From an uncultured Thalassospira sp. (GTDB lineage Bacteria; Pseudomonadota; Alphaproteobacteria; Rhodospirillales_A; Thalassospiraceae), in assembly GCA_946885765.1 (NCBI GenBank), contig CAMPHD010000004.1, forward strand, positions 1 through 26,194: a DNA stretch of 26,194 bases. The letters run 5' to 3'. Made by a program: the position numbers and the translations under genes. The notes beneath the pieces are model-generated. The model saw only the letters and a program-made list of their open reading frames with translations. It was not told the DNA's origin and did no database searches. Shown here piece after piece: positions 1 to 8,759 of the stretch; position 1 is the stretch's first letter, and each line of letters begins with the position of its first letter.

Positions 1-1302
1 GCGACGATTGGGATAGCCGGTCAGTTCGTCAATATGGGCAAGCCGCAGGATATCCTCGCGGTTTTTTTTGCGTTCGCTGATATCGGTAAAGATCGATGCA
101 TACTGGCTGATCTGGCCATCCGCATCGCGGATCGCGATGATCGAAAGCCATTCGGGATAAATTTCGCCCGATTTGCGGCGGTTCCAGATTTCGCCTTCCC
201 ATTTTCCCAATCGCGCAATATCGCGCCACATCGCGGCATAAAATTCCGGGGACTGGCGCCCGGATTGCAGGATATTCGGGTTCTTGCCGATCACATCGCT
301 GGCGGTGTAGCCGGTTACGCGGGTAAAGGCAGGATTGACCAGTTCGATCGTGCCATCGGCGGCACAGACCATGATCCCGTCGGGCGAGGTTTCAATGATC
401 TTGTCTGCCAGAAACAGTGACCGGCGTGCCGCACTCAGTTCGATATCGCGGCCTTCCATCACGGACCTGAGATGGGCGAAATAATCCTGTTCGATAAATT
501 CCAGCAGATCGGCGAAGGACAGAACACCGATCACGTTGCCGGTTTCATCAATGACGGCGAGGTGGCGGATATGTTCGGCCAGCATCGTGTCGCGGGCATT
601 GTTCAGACTGGCCCTGGCAGAAATGACGCGCAGTGGACGGCTGGCGACTTCGGTGGCCGGTTTTGCATGATCACCGTTGGCAAGATTGCGCAGGATATCG
701 CGTTCGGTGATGATCCCGGTGTGATCGAGCATCGCAACCGGGTCGGTTGCAACCGACGGATCATAAACAATCGCGCAGTCGCATTTGGCATCATGCATGC
801 GCGCACGCAGTTCCGACATTGGAATATTGCCATCGACAAAGATTGTCGTGCGGCGGATGGCAGCACCAACATCCCCATCGCCAAGCTTGCGCCAGCTTCC
901 CTGCTGACGGATCAGATCAGACTGGCTGATGATCCCAGCCAAGCGGTTTTCCGCATCCACAGTGACCAGATGGCGGACATGGCGTTCGCGCATGCGGATG
1001 ATCGCGGCCTCGGGTGTCGCATGGACCGAAATGCTGTGAACGGGTGCTGACATCCATTTTGATATCGGCTCGTTCATGGTGGCTTCGCAGTCAGCGGGCA
1101 GGGACAGGCAGTCCTTTTCCGTCCAGATTCCGACCGGCAGATGATCCCTGGTGACAATGATGGAGCTGCAATTGGCTTCGCGCATCATGTCGATGGCCTG
1201 ACCAACGATGGTTTCCGGCCCGCATCGCAAAACAATGCCGGGGGAAATCGTGCCTACGGTCAGGTGGGGAGGCTTGCCATCCGAAAAGCTGGGGCGCGTC
1301 AT
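1..1302 (-). CDS. CBS x4 - PAS - GGDEF signalling protein, 3' end beyond the window
   Basis: The minus strand is open from an ATG at 1302 to the left edge, giving 434 residues without a stop. Read by eye, the N-terminus holds two CBS pairs (about residues 8-130 and 140-275), with repeated signatures such as SIIVTRDHLPVGIWTEKD, HLVTVDAENRLAGIISQSD and HLAVIDETGNVIGVLSFAD. A PAS domain follows at about 299-410 (TSPDGIMVCAADGTIELVNP, GYTASDVIGKNPNILQSG, then SIFTDISERK). The last visible residues, LAHIDELTGYPNRR (about 421-434), are the usual entry into a GGDEF diguanylate cyclase domain, and an EAL domain could follow. CBS pairs commonly bind adenine nucleotides and PAS domains bind ligands or heme/flavin, so this is probably a cytoplasmic c-di-GMP enzyme tuned by energy or redox state (inference). 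No membrane segment is visible. The start is chosen for its weak AGG upstream and because domain homology begins immediately. It lies downstream of acnA but behind a terminator. Confidence 0.88.
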   Translation of the reverse strand, partial: MTRPSFSDGKPPHLTVGTISPGIVLRCGPETIVGQAIDMMREANCSSIIVTRDHLPVGIWTEKDCLSLPADCEATMNEPISKWMSAPVHSISVHATPEAAIIRMRERHVRHLVTVDAENRLAGIISQSDLIRQQGSWRKLGDGDVGAAIRRTTIFVDGNIPMSELRARMHDAKCDCAIVYDPSVATDPVAMLDHTGIITERDILRNLANGDHAKPATEVASRPLRVISARASLNNARDTMLAEHIRHLAVIDETGNVIGVLSFADLLEFIEQDYFAHLRSVMEGRDIELSAARRSLFLADKIIETSPDGIMVCAADGTIELVNPAFTRVTGYTASDVIGKNPNILQSGRQSPEFYAAMWRDIARLGKWEGEIWNRRKSGEIYPEWLSIIAIRDADGQISQYASIFTDISERKKNREDILRLAHIDELTGYPNRR

Positions 1303-1460
1303 GATAACCTGTTGCTGTCCAAATCCTGTCTGGCACCCGGTTTGCGGGCATTATTTTTCTAGCCTTATCCCTAGCAAATCGTCGGGACGGCTGACTTGTT
1401 ATAAATCAATGCACGGATGTGATTTGGATTTGTCGCAATTCAAAAGTGCAAGACTGTTGT

Positions 1461-1496
1461 AAAAACACCCCCGCCTTTGAAAGACGGGGGTGTTTC
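1461..1496 (-). terminator. Intrinsic terminator of acnA
   Basis: A perfect 11-bp inverted repeat, AAACACCCCCG (1463-1473) and CGGGGGTGTTT (1485-1495), has an 11-nt loop. Read on the minus strand, a run of five T (1465-1461) ends it. It sits about 30 nt past the acnA stop, so it should end acnA transcription and separate acnA from the CBS/PAS gene. Confidence 0.85.
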
Positions 1497-1527
1497 GCAT
1501 TCAGTCAGCCTTTGATTTCAGGTGAAA

Positions 1528-4215
1528 TCAGGCCGCTTTCATCATGTTACGCAGAACGAACTGCAGAATGCCGCCGTTCTGGTAGTAAAGGACTTCGTTT
1601 TCGGTATCGATACGGCAGGTGGCAATGACCTCTTCGGTGGAGCCATCCTTGCGCGTGATACGAACCGTAACGTCCTGCATCGGGTTGATACCGTTGCCGA
1701 TACCCAGAACGTCGAAGACTTCGGTGCCATCCAGCTTGTAGGTCGCGCGACCTTCACCATTCTTGAACTGCAGCGGCAGGACGCCCATGCAGACCAGGTT
1801 GGTGCGGTGGATACGTTCGAAGCTTTCAGCCAGAACAGCTTTGACGCCGAGCAGGTTGGTGCCTTTGGCTGCCCAGTCACGGGACGAACCGGTGCCGTAT
1901 TCCTTACCAGCGATGACAACCAGCGGGGTGCCTTCTGCCTGGTAACGCATGGCAACATCATAGACCCAGCCCTGTTCGCCGGACGGGTAATGAACCGAAA
2001 CACCACCTTCGGTGCCCGGTGCCATTTCGTTGCGGATACGAATGTTGGCAAAGGTGCCGCGCATCATGACTTCGTGGTTCCCGCGGCGTGCGCCGTAGGA
2101 GTTGAAGTCGCGAACTTCGACGCCATGAGCCTTGAGGTATTCACCCGCCGGGCTTTCTGCCTTGATCGAACCGGCCGGAGAAATGTGGTCGGTGGTGACA
2201 GAGTCAGCAAGGATCAGGAGCGGGCGTGCGCCATGAACTTCCGAGAACTCACCCGGTTCTTTCGCCATATTGACGAAGTAGGGCGGGTTCTGGACGTAGG
2301 TCGATTTGCCATCCCAATCGAAGGTTTCGCCTTCGGTGACTTCGATTTCCTGCCACGGTTTCGGGCCGGCAAAGATGTTGTCGTAACGATCCTTGTACAT
2401 CGAAGCAGAGATCGAGGACGCGATGGTGTCCGCGATTTCCTTGTTGGTCGGCCAGATGTCTTTCATGAAGACGTCTTTGCCGTTCTTGTCGGTTCCGATC
2501 GGGTCTTTGTTCAGATCGACCTTCAGGTTACCGGCAAGGGCATAGGCAACAACCAGCGGCGGGGAGGCAAGGTAGTTTGCCTTGACCTGCGGGCTGATGC
2601 GGCCTTCGAAGTTACGGTTGCCCGACAGAACGGCGGTAACGAGCATGTCGTTACCGTCAATTGCGTCGATGATCGGGTCGGCCAACGGACCGGAGTTCCC
2701 GATACAGGTGGTGCAACCGAAACCGGCAACGTTAAAGCCGAGCTTGTCGAGATAGGACTGCAGGCCGGCTTTTTCGAGATAGTCGGCAACCACCAGCGAG
2801 CCCGGTGCGAGCGAGGTTTTCACCCACGGTTTGCGCTGCAGGCCGAGTTCGACCGCTTTTTTCGCCAGCAGGCCGGCTGCGATCAGCACGCTCGGGTTCG
2901 AGGTGTTGGTGCAGGACGTGATGGCGGCAATAACGACGTTACCGTCTTTCATTGCGAAGTTTTCGTTCGAAACCGGAACAGAACGATCCGCATCAACACC
3001 CGGTGCCATGTCGGCAAAGGTTTTGGTGAAGCTTGAAACGGCATCTTTCAGCAGAACGCGGTCCTGCGGACGTTTCGGACCGGACAGGGCCGGTTCAACG
3101 GTCGAGATGTCAAGCTCAAGGGTAGCGGTATATTCGGCTTCGAAGCTCGGGTCGCGCCACATGCCCTGTTCTTTGGCATATGCTTCGACCAGTGCGATCT
3201 GTTCTTCGGAACGGCCGGTGTTACGCATGTAGTTCAGCGTTTCATCGTCGATCGGGAAGAAGCCGCAGGTCGCACCATATTCCGGTGCCATGTTACCGAT
3301 GGTCGCACGATCCGGCAGGCTCATATGGTCAAGCGCGTCGCCATAGAATTCGACGAACTTGCCAACAACGCCCTTCTCGCGGAGCATCTGAACGACGCGC
3401 AGCACGAGGTCGGTTGCGGTGATGCCTTCTTTCATCGAGCCGGTCAGTTTGAAACCTACGACTTCGGGGATCAGCATCGAGATCGGCTGACCGAGCATTG
3501 CTGCTTCGGCTTCGAGACCGCCAACACCCCAGCCCAGAACGGCAAGGCCGTTGACCATGGTGGTATGGGAATCGGTACCGACCAGCGTATCGGGATAGGC
3601 AACGGTTTTGCCGTTGTCATCTTCGCCGGTCCAGACGACCTTGGCGAGATGTTCGACGTTCACCTGGTGACAGATACCAGCCCCCGGCGGAACGATACGG
3701 AAATTGTTGAACGCATTCTGGCCCCAGCGCAGGAACTCGTAGCGTTCGCCGTTACGTTCGAACTCGACTTCCATGTTTTTGTCGAGCGCGTCGTCGGTGC
3801 CGAAGAAGTCGATCATGACCGAGTGGTCAATGACGAGGTCAACCGGTGAAAGCGGGTTCACCTTCTGGGCGTCGCCGCCCATCTTGACGACGGCATCGCG
3901 CATCGCGGCAAGGTCAACAACAGCGGGAACGCCGGTGAAGTCCTGCATCAGGACGCGGGCCGGACGATAGTTGATCTCGTGCGAGCTCGAACGGGATTTG
4001 AGCCACGCGACGACAGCTTTGACATCGTCGGTTTTGACAGTGAAATCGTCTTCGTAACGCAGAAGGTTTTCCAGAACGACCTTCAGCGTAAACGGAAGTT
4101 TGGAAACGTCGCCGATTTTCTCGGAAGCCACTTTGAGGCTGTAATAGTCGTAGGATTTATCCCCGACCTTCAGCGTGCGGCGCGTTTGCAGGTTGTCTTT
4201 GCCACAAATGGACAT
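1528..4215 (-). CDS. acnA: Aconitate hydratase A (aconitase)
   Basis: This 895-aa protein isomerises citrate to isocitrate through cis-aconitate in the TCA cycle, in the cytoplasm. Cluster-binding cysteines sit at C435 ([10 protein letters not shown]), C501 and C504 ([11 protein letters not shown]), the same numbers as in E. coli AcnA. The C-terminal swivel domain shows [13 protein letters not shown] followed by the [15 protein letters not shown] segment. Length matches the IRP1/AcnA family (about 890 aa). An upstream in-frame start at 4260 would add 15 residues. I prefer 4215 because a strong GAGGAGG lies just before it and because the cysteine numbering then agrees with the family. The gene stands alone: a terminator follows it, and a long gap with inverted repeats in the leader precedes it. 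Identification is firm. A related 2-methylcitrate dehydratase (AcnD) is less likely, because no prp genes are nearby. Confidence 0.97.
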   Translation of the reverse strand: MSICGKDNLQTRRTLKVGDKSYDYYSLKVASEKIGDVSKLPFTLKVVLENLLRYEDDFTVKTDDVKAVVAWLKSRSSSHEINYRPARVLMQDFTGVPAVVDLAAMRDAVVKMGGDAQKVNPLSPVDLVIDHSVMIDFFGTDDALDKNMEVEFERNGERYEFLRWGQNAFNNFRIVPPGAGICHQVNVEHLAKVVWTGEDDNGKTVAYPDTLVGTDSHTTMVNGLAVLGWGVGGLEAEAAMLGQPISMLIPEVVGFKLTGSMKEGITATDLVLRVVQMLREKGVVGKFVEFYGDALDHMSLPDRATIGNMAPEYGATCGFFPIDDETLNYMRNTGRSEEQIALVEAYAKEQGMWRDPSFEAEYTATLELDISTVEPALSGPKRPQDRVLLKDAVSSFTKTFADMAPGVDADRSVPVSNENFAMKDGNVVIAAITSCTNTSNPSVLIAAGLLAKKAVELGLQRKPWVKTSLAPGSLVVADYLEKAGLQSYLDKLGFNVAGFGCTTCIGNSGPLADPIIDAIDGNDMLVTAVLSGNRNFEGRISPQVKANYLASPPLVVAYALAGNLKVDLNKDPIGTDKNGKDVFMKDIWPTNKEIADTIASSISASMYKDRYDNIFAGPKPWQEIEVTEGETFDWDGKSTYVQNPPYFVNMAKEPGEFSEVHGARPLLILADSVTTDHISPAGSIKAESPAGEYLKAHGVEVRDFNSYGARRGNHEVMMRGTFANIRIRNEMAPGTEGGVSVHYPSGEQGWVYDVAMRYQAEGTPLVVIAGKEYGTGSSRDWAAKGTNLLGVKAVLAESFERIHRTNLVCMGVLPLQFKNGEGRATYKLDGTEVFDVLGIGNGINPMQDVTVRITRKDGSTEEVIATCRIDTENEVLYYQNGGILQFVLRNMMKAA

Positions 4216-4242
4216 CAGACCCTCCTCAAGGTGGTTAAAGGG

Positions 4243-4256
4243 CTTGTCGTGACAAG
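4243..4256. repeat. Inverted repeat in the acnA leader
   Basis: CTTGTC (4243-4248), GT, GACAAG (4251-4256) form a perfect 6-bp inverted repeat about 28 nt upstream of the acnA start. It could be a small mRNA hairpin near the ribosome-binding site or a repressor operator. Nothing in the sequence decides between these. Confidence 0.45.
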
Positions 4257-4300
4257 ACACCCCGACCGTCGGAGCGCCGAGCGGTGGGCTATCTGTATCT

Positions 4301-4316
4301 CGTGACGCGGGTCACG
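4301..4316. repeat. Inverted repeat upstream of acnA (possible operator)
   Basis: CGTGAC (4301-4306), four bases, GTCACG (4311-4316) form a perfect 6-bp inverted repeat. It lies just downstream of the candidate acnA -10 element, about where transcription would begin. A dimeric regulator or a 5'-end hairpin are both possible. Confidence 0.45.
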
Positions 4317-4322
4317 GCTACA

Positions 4323-4351
4323 TATGTATGTGCCACGGGGTTACACCACAA
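4323..4351 (-). promoter_or_regulatory. Candidate acnA promoter
   Basis: On the minus strand, TTGTGG (4351-4346) and TACATA (4328-4323) are separated by 17 nt. Each matches the sigma-70 consensus at only three of six positions, so this rests mainly on spacing and location. The predicted start falls at the 4301-4316 inverted repeat. Confidence 0.3.
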
Positions 4352-4646
4352 TTCCCCCCGAAAGTCCAGACCCGCAAAAGGGTCATTCTTGAAATCCCTG
4401 CGATAACAACGAATTGGTGAATGGCGGGTGTGTAATGGCAATCAGAAGGTATCTGATTCGGGTGAAAAACGCCGTAAATCCGTCCGGGCATTGTTTGCGA
4501 GTCCATAGGATCATCGCCAAATCTGGAAAGACTCGAATGTAGGGGATGCCCTGTACTATCGGGAGAAACCCTGTCCAAAGGGAACGAATCGGGTGATCGC
4601 CTGAATGCCGCAGGGGACAATTTTCGCGTTTGTCAGAACACAGTTG

Positions 4647-4787
4647 GTGCAGCGCGAACAGGAAGTGAAATGTTGCAATGCAATAATTTTTGATCTTTCG
4701 ATATGTGGGTTGTGTCGTGATGACCTTACGGAATTATAGGTGGAAATGCATTCATCAGACCAGAACGCAAAAATTGTGCAGCGCGAA
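4647..4787 (+). repeat. Pair of 12-nt direct repeats GTGCAGCGCGAA
   Basis: The two copies are at 4647-4658 and 4776-4787, 129 nt start to start (about 12 helical turns). A GTGAAA follows each copy within 10 nt (GTGAAA at 4666-4671 and 4791-4796), which extends the similarity. They may be paired sites for an activator of the downstream operon. Confidence 0.4.
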
Positions 4788-4823
4788 TTTGTGAAAAGTC
4801 TCAATCCGTTGCTGTGCAACACG

Positions 4824-4865
4824 TTGACGTGATTTGCTGAAATTGGTACTTAAATACGTATTAAA
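4824..4865 (+). promoter_or_regulatory. Candidate liv-operon promoter with overlapping palindrome
   Basis: TTGACG (4824-4829) and TACTTA (4847-4852) are 17 nt apart. The -35 is good and the -10 poor. A near-perfect 16-nt palindrome around AATACGTATT (4850-4865, 14 of 16 positions symmetric) overlaps the -10, as an operator would. The predicted mRNA would have a leader of about 155 nt. Confidence 0.35.
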
Positions 4866-4959
4866 TGTGTCAAGCCCGGTTTCCGTAAGGTCCGGGGCAA
4901 ATAAAAACCGGCACATCATCAGGGAAACTGAACAAGAGGCACGGGGTATCCACCTTTGA

Positions 4960-4973
4960 TCCGGTCAACCGGA
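4960..4973. repeat. Inverted repeat in the livG leader
   Basis: TCCGGT, CA, ACCGGA is a perfect 6-bp inverted repeat about 44 nt upstream of the livG start. It could be an operator or a short leader hairpin. Confidence 0.35.
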
Positions 4974-5017
4974 CACAAGGATGCCTGCGGCCCAAGTCAG
5001 GGAGGATAAGCGACGTT

Positions 5018-5827
5018 ATGACGTCACAGGGTCCCATCTTGCAGATCAGCGACGTGTCGCTTGTGTTTGGCGGCGTGCGCGCGCTGAGCGATGTCAGCTT
5101 TTCCGTCCAGCCCGGCGAGCTGTTTTCAATCATTGGTCCGAACGGGGCTGGCAAGACATCGATGCTTAACTGCATTTCGGGTCGCTATCAGCCGACCACC
5201 GGGTCCGTTGCCTTCAAGGGGAAGGATGTCACGGGGCTTAAACCCAATGATCGTGCCGAGCTGGGCATTGGCCGTACCTTCCAGAACCTGGCTCTTTTTG
5301 GCCATATGAGTGTGCTTGATAACATCATGGTCGGGCGGCACCATCTTTTGAAAAACAATTGCCTGACCGGGCCGCTTTACTGGTTTTCCGGCGCGCAGAA
5401 GGAAGAGCTTGAACATCGGCGCTTCTGCGAGGACGTGATCGACTTCCTTGAAATTTCCCATATCCGCAAGGCAACGGCGGGAACGCTGTCCTATGGTCTG
5501 CGCAAGCGTGTCGAACTGGCGCGCGCGGTGGCGTTGCGCCCTGATCTGATCCTGCTTGATGAACCGATGGCGGGCATGAACCTCGAAGAAAAAGAGGACA
5601 TGGCGCGCTTTATCATCGATCTGAACGAAGAATGGGGCATGACGGTTGTCATGATCGAACATGACATGGGGGTGGTGATGGATATCTCCAACCGGGTCAT
5701 GGTTCTTGATTTCGGACGCAAGATTGCGGCCGGCCTGCCCGAAGAAGTCATGGCCAACAAGCATGTCAAAAAGGCCTATCTCGGCGAAGACGATGACGCA
5801 ACCGATGAAGACGAGCAGGTGGCCTGA
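5018..5827 (+). CDS. LivG-type ABC transporter ATP-binding protein
   Basis: This 269-aa cytoplasmic ATPase is one of two energising a Liv/HAAT-type importer. Visible motifs are Walker A GPNGAGKTS (40-48), Q-loop Q89, the LivG-type signature LSYGL (157-161), Walker B LILLDEP (177-183, catalytic E182) and switch His215. The insert between Q-loop and signature (about 105-130) is typical of LivG rather than LivF. The C-terminus after about residue 257 is strongly acidic (GEDDDATDEDEQVA). GGGAGGA about 11 nt upstream supports the start. It is the first gene of a seven-gene operon, and the next gene starts 2 nt after its stop. Pairing with an acyl-CoA ligase argues that the substrate is a carboxylic acid rather than leucine, isoleucine or valine (inference). 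Confidence 0.93.
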   Translation: MTSQGPILQISDVSLVFGGVRALSDVSFSVQPGELFSIIGPNGAGKTSMLNCISGRYQPTTGSVAFKGKDVTGLKPNDRAELGIGRTFQNLALFGHMSVLDNIMVGRHHLLKNNCLTGPLYWFSGAQKEELEHRRFCEDVIDFLEISHIRKATAGTLSYGLRKRVELARAVALRPDLILLDEPMAGMNLEEKEDMARFIIDLNEEWGMTVVMIEHDMGVVMDISNRVMVLDFGRKIAAGLPEEVMANKHVKKAYLGEDDDATDEDEQVA

Positions 5828-5829
5828 AC

Positions 5830-7779
5830 ATGAGCAGCAATACCCCCGATTATGCCGATGTGCAGGTGCTTGATACCTTTCCGAAGGTGCTGGCTTATAA
5901 CGCGCGCCACTGGGGCGACGAAATTGCCATGCGCGAAAAGGAATTCGGCATCTGGCAGGAATTCACGTGGAAAGATTATAACGACCGCGTCAAATGGATG
6001 GCGCTTGGTCTGCGCGATATGGGCATCAAGCCCGGTGATGTGATCGGCGTTATCGGCGAAAACCGCCCGGAATGGGTTTGGGGCGAAATCGCCGCCCATG
6101 CCCTGCGCGCCATGTCGGTCGGTCTGTATCAGGACAGCCTTCATGAAGAAGTCGCCTATCTGATTACCTATTCCGGCGCGCGGGTTCTGATCGCCGAGGA
6201 CGAGGAACAGTGCGACAAGCTTCTGGAACTGGCAGACCAGATTCCGACGGTTGAACATATCGTTTATTGCGATCCGCGCGGGATGCGGAAATACGAAGAT
6301 CCGCGCCTGATGGATATCGAAAAGCTTTATGAGCTTGGCCGTGCGGTCGAGGCAAAAGATCCCGGTGCCTATGACGTGATGGTGGCCGATACGCGCGGTG
6401 ATGAATGCGCGATCCTGTGCACCACATCGGGCACGACGTCCAAGCCGAAAATGGCGATGCTGAATGCCGGTGATTTCCTTGATCACTGTGCGGCCTATTT
6501 GCGGGCCGATCCGAAATATCCGGGTGATAATTATGTTTCGGTTCTGCCGCTGCCATGGATCATGGAACAGGTTTATGTCGTCGGTCAGTCGCTGATCAGC
6601 CGCCAGATCGTCAATTTCGTCGAAGAACAGGAAACCATGATGGCCGATCTTCGCGAGATCGGACCGAACTTCGTCCTGTTGGCGCCGCGCGTCTGGGAAG
6701 CCATTGCCGCCGATGTGCGGGCCCGCATGATGGATGCGACCCTGTTCAAACAGAAAATGTATGATTTCGGCATGGCTTTGGCGCGTACCGCCCTTGACGG
6801 CGGTGGCCATTCCAGGGTTGCCGATGTTCTGTTGATGAATGCGTTAAAGGACCGGTTGGGCTTTTCCAATTTGCGGTCTGCTGCGACAGGCGGGGCGGCG
6901 ATGGGGCCGGAAACCTTCAAGTTCTTCCATGCGATGGGGGTGCCGTTGCGCCAGCTTTACGGGCAGACCGAACTTTGCGGTGCCTATACCATCCATCAGC
7001 CCGGCGACATTGATTTCGATACGGTCGGGCGTGCGTTTGATAATTCGGAAATCAAAATCATCAATACCGATGAAAACGGCGTTGGTGAAATTGTTGCGCG
7101 CACATCGGGGATGTTTACCAGTTACTATAAAAATCAGGCTTCCTATGACGAGGATGTCCGCGATGGCTGGATGCATACGGGCGATGCCGGTTACTTCAAG
7201 GAAGGCAACAAGCATCTTGTGGTGATTGATCGCCTGAAAGATCTGGCGGAAACATCCAAAGGTGTGCGTTTCTCGCCGCAGTTTATTGAAAACAAACTTA
7301 AATTCTCGCCCTTCATTGCCGAGGCCGTGATCCTTGGCAAGGGATTGCCGTTCCTGTCGACCATGATCTGCATCCGTTATTCGATCATGGCGAAATGGGC
7401 CGAGCAGCGCGGGATTGCCTTTACCAACTATACCAATCTGTCAGCCCAGCCGCAGGTCTATGACATGATCGTTGATGAAATCCGTCAGGTGAATGAAACC
7501 CTGCCGGAAGCCCAGCGCATCAAGCGGTTCCTGCTGCTTTACAAGGAACTGGATGCCGATGACGGCGAACTGACGCGTACCCGCAAGGTCCGGCGCAGCG
7601 TGGTTGCGGAAAAATACGCCGACATCATCGACGCGGTTTATGCCGGCAATGAAAAGGTTGATATCGACACCATGATCACCTTCCAGGACGGGTCGAAAAC
7701 CCGCATCCAGACAAGTGTGAAGGTCGTCGATCTGGACGGGGACAAGGCCGCACAGACGGCCCCCAAAGCCGCCGAATAA
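5830..7779 (+). CDS. FadD-like AMP-forming acyl-CoA synthetase
   Basis: This 649-aa adenylate-forming enzyme should convert a carboxylic acid, ATP and CoA into acyl-CoA, AMP and PPi in the cytoplasm. Family motifs occur in order: P-loop TTSGTTSKPK (198-207, Ser replacing the usual second Gly), YGQTE (377-381), HTGD (449-452), IDRLKD with D467 and R468, and the C-terminal catalytic lysine K586 in LTRTRKVRR. Length fits the long-chain (FAA1-like) branch, not the roughly 550-aa medium-chain or aromatic branch. It lies 2 nt after livG and ahead of the permease genes, so it is almost certainly co-expressed with the importer. Substrate cannot be read from sequence; fatty, alicyclic or aryl acids are all possible. 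No membrane segment is evident, so tethering, if any, would be through the transporter. Confidence 0.92.
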   Translation: MSSNTPDYADVQVLDTFPKVLAYNARHWGDEIAMREKEFGIWQEFTWKDYNDRVKWMALGLRDMGIKPGDVIGVIGENRPEWVWGEIAAHALRAMSVGLYQDSLHEEVAYLITYSGARVLIAEDEEQCDKLLELADQIPTVEHIVYCDPRGMRKYEDPRLMDIEKLYELGRAVEAKDPGAYDVMVADTRGDECAILCTTSGTTSKPKMAMLNAGDFLDHCAAYLRADPKYPGDNYVSVLPLPWIMEQVYVVGQSLISRQIVNFVEEQETMMADLREIGPNFVLLAPRVWEAIAADVRARMMDATLFKQKMYDFGMALARTALDGGGHSRVADVLLMNALKDRLGFSNLRSAATGGAAMGPETFKFFHAMGVPLRQLYGQTELCGAYTIHQPGDIDFDTVGRAFDNSEIKIINTDENGVGEIVARTSGMFTSYYKNQASYDEDVRDGWMHTGDAGYFKEGNKHLVVIDRLKDLAETSKGVRFSPQFIENKLKFSPFIAEAVILGKGLPFLSTMICIRYSIMAKWAEQRGIAFTNYTNLSAQPQVYDMIVDEIRQVNETLPEAQRIKRFLLLYKELDADDGELTRTRKVRRSVVAEKYADIIDAVYAGNEKVDIDTMITFQDGSKTRIQTSVKVVDLDGDKAAQTAPKAAE

Positions 7780-7847
7780 GGCAGCGATAAAACAGTGCGC
7801 CCCAAATGCCATAAAGGTTGCGGGGCCGCCATTACAGGGATGGCAAC

Positions 7848-8741
7848 ATGAATTTCGAACTTCTGTTCCAGCTTCTGCTTAACGGGCTGATTGTCGGAAC
7901 ATTGTATGGCGTGGTCGCCATGTGTTTCGTGCTGATTTACAAATCGACCCAGATCGTGAACTTCGCACAGGGCGAGTTTCTTTTGATCGGGGCATGGGTC
8001 TGTTATGCGTTTCTGGTGGAAATGCAGATGCCCTTCTGGCTTGGGTTCCTGTTCACATTGCTGTTCATGATGGCGTTTGGCATTGTTCTGCAAATGGTGG
8101 TGCTGCGCCCGATGATTGGCGAGCCGATCATTTCGGTGATCATGGTGACGATCGGGCTTTCGATCTTTTTCCAGGCGGCAACGAAATGGATATTCGGTGC
8201 GACCACCGCGACCTATCCGCAGGTGTTCAGCGAACGGTCGATCAACCTTTTCGGCATGCAGATCGAAACCGCCTATATCATGAGTTTCGTGATCTCGTTG
8301 GTGATCATGGCGGCGTTCTACTGGTTCTTCAAATATTCCAAGCTGGGCCTTGCGATGCGGGCCACTGCCTTTGACCAGCAGGTCGCGCAAAGCCTTGGTA
8401 TTTCCGTCAAAACCGTATTTGCCATGTCCTGGGCGATTTCGGCCCTGGTGTCGGGTGTCGCCGGTATCGTGATCGGGATGGTCAACGGGGTTTCATCCGC
8501 GCTTTCGGTCATCGGGATCAAGGTGTTTCCGGCCGTCATTCTGGGCGGGCTTGATTCCATTGTCGGTGCCGTCGTCGGCGGGGTGATTATCGGTCTTCTG
8601 GAAAACACCGCCGAGTTTGTCGACGGGCAGTATCTGCACTGGGGCAACCTGTTTTCGATCGCACCGTTCTATGTGCTGATCATCATTCTTTGCATCAAGC
8701 CATACGGTCTGTTTGGCACCAAAGACATCGAACGCATCTAA
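7848..8741 (+). CDS. LivH-type ABC transporter permease
   Basis: This 297-aa inner-membrane permease forms half of the translocation channel. The protein is almost wholly hydrophobic with about eight helices. It has the LivH opening (LLNGLIVGTLYGVVAMCFVLIYKSTQIVNFAQGEF, broken here at VVAMC) and the late FPAVILGGLDSIVGAVVGG motif, which contacts the ATPases. I start it at ATG 7848, preceded by ACAGGGA, rather than at a TTG 30 nt upstream that would add a hydrophilic decapeptide. A 68-nt gap separates it from the acyl-CoA synthetase gene, and the LivM-type gene follows after 18 nt. Confidence 0.92.
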   Translation: MNFELLFQLLLNGLIVGTLYGVVAMCFVLIYKSTQIVNFAQGEFLLIGAWVCYAFLVEMQMPFWLGFLFTLLFMMAFGIVLQMVVLRPMIGEPIISVIMVTIGLSIFFQAATKWIFGATTATYPQVFSERSINLFGMQIETAYIMSFVISLVIMAAFYWFFKYSKLGLAMRATAFDQQVAQSLGISVKTVFAMSWAISALVSGVAGIVIGMVNGVSSALSVIGIKVFPAVILGGLDSIVGAVVGGVIIGLLENTAEFVDGQYLHWGNLFSIAPFYVLIIILCIKPYGLFGTKDIERI

Positions 8742-8759
8742 GGGGCGGAGTAATACGTT

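Larger units (their letters stand above)
4261..5017. other. Long divergent intergenic region between acnA and the liv operon
   Basis: I see no convincing gene here. The middle part (about 4620-4870) is clearly richer in A+T than the flanks. It contains a 12-nt direct repeat GTGCAGCGCGAA (4647-4658 and 4776-4787), a palindrome TTGCA-A-TGCAA (4673-4683), a near-palindrome centred on AATACGTATT (4853-4862) and an inverted repeat TCCGGT-CA-ACCGGA (4960-4973). The two longer minus-strand frames here lack a ribosome-binding site and any family resemblance. The region most likely holds the promoters and operators of both divergent units. A small RNA is possible but not shown. Confidence 0.6.

Noticed and set aside
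472..1050. A 192-codon plus-strand open frame near the left edge
   Set aside because: It is antisense to the CBS/PAS gene, whose domains are clear on the minus strand.
1522..3036. A 504-codon plus-strand open frame opposite acnA
   Set aside because: It lies wholly antisense to a certain aconitase, has no ribosome-binding site and resembles no family. Long antisense frames are common opposite GC-rich genes.
4318..4822. Two minus-strand open frames of 100 and 88 codons in the long intergenic region
   Set aside because: They lack ribosome-binding sites, have odd composition rich in Ser, His and Cys, and match no recognisable family.
5776..6810. A 344-codon minus-strand open frame opposite the FadD-like gene
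   Set aside because: It is antisense to an enzyme with all its motifs intact. The His-, Gly- and Ile-rich composition is that of a shadow frame.
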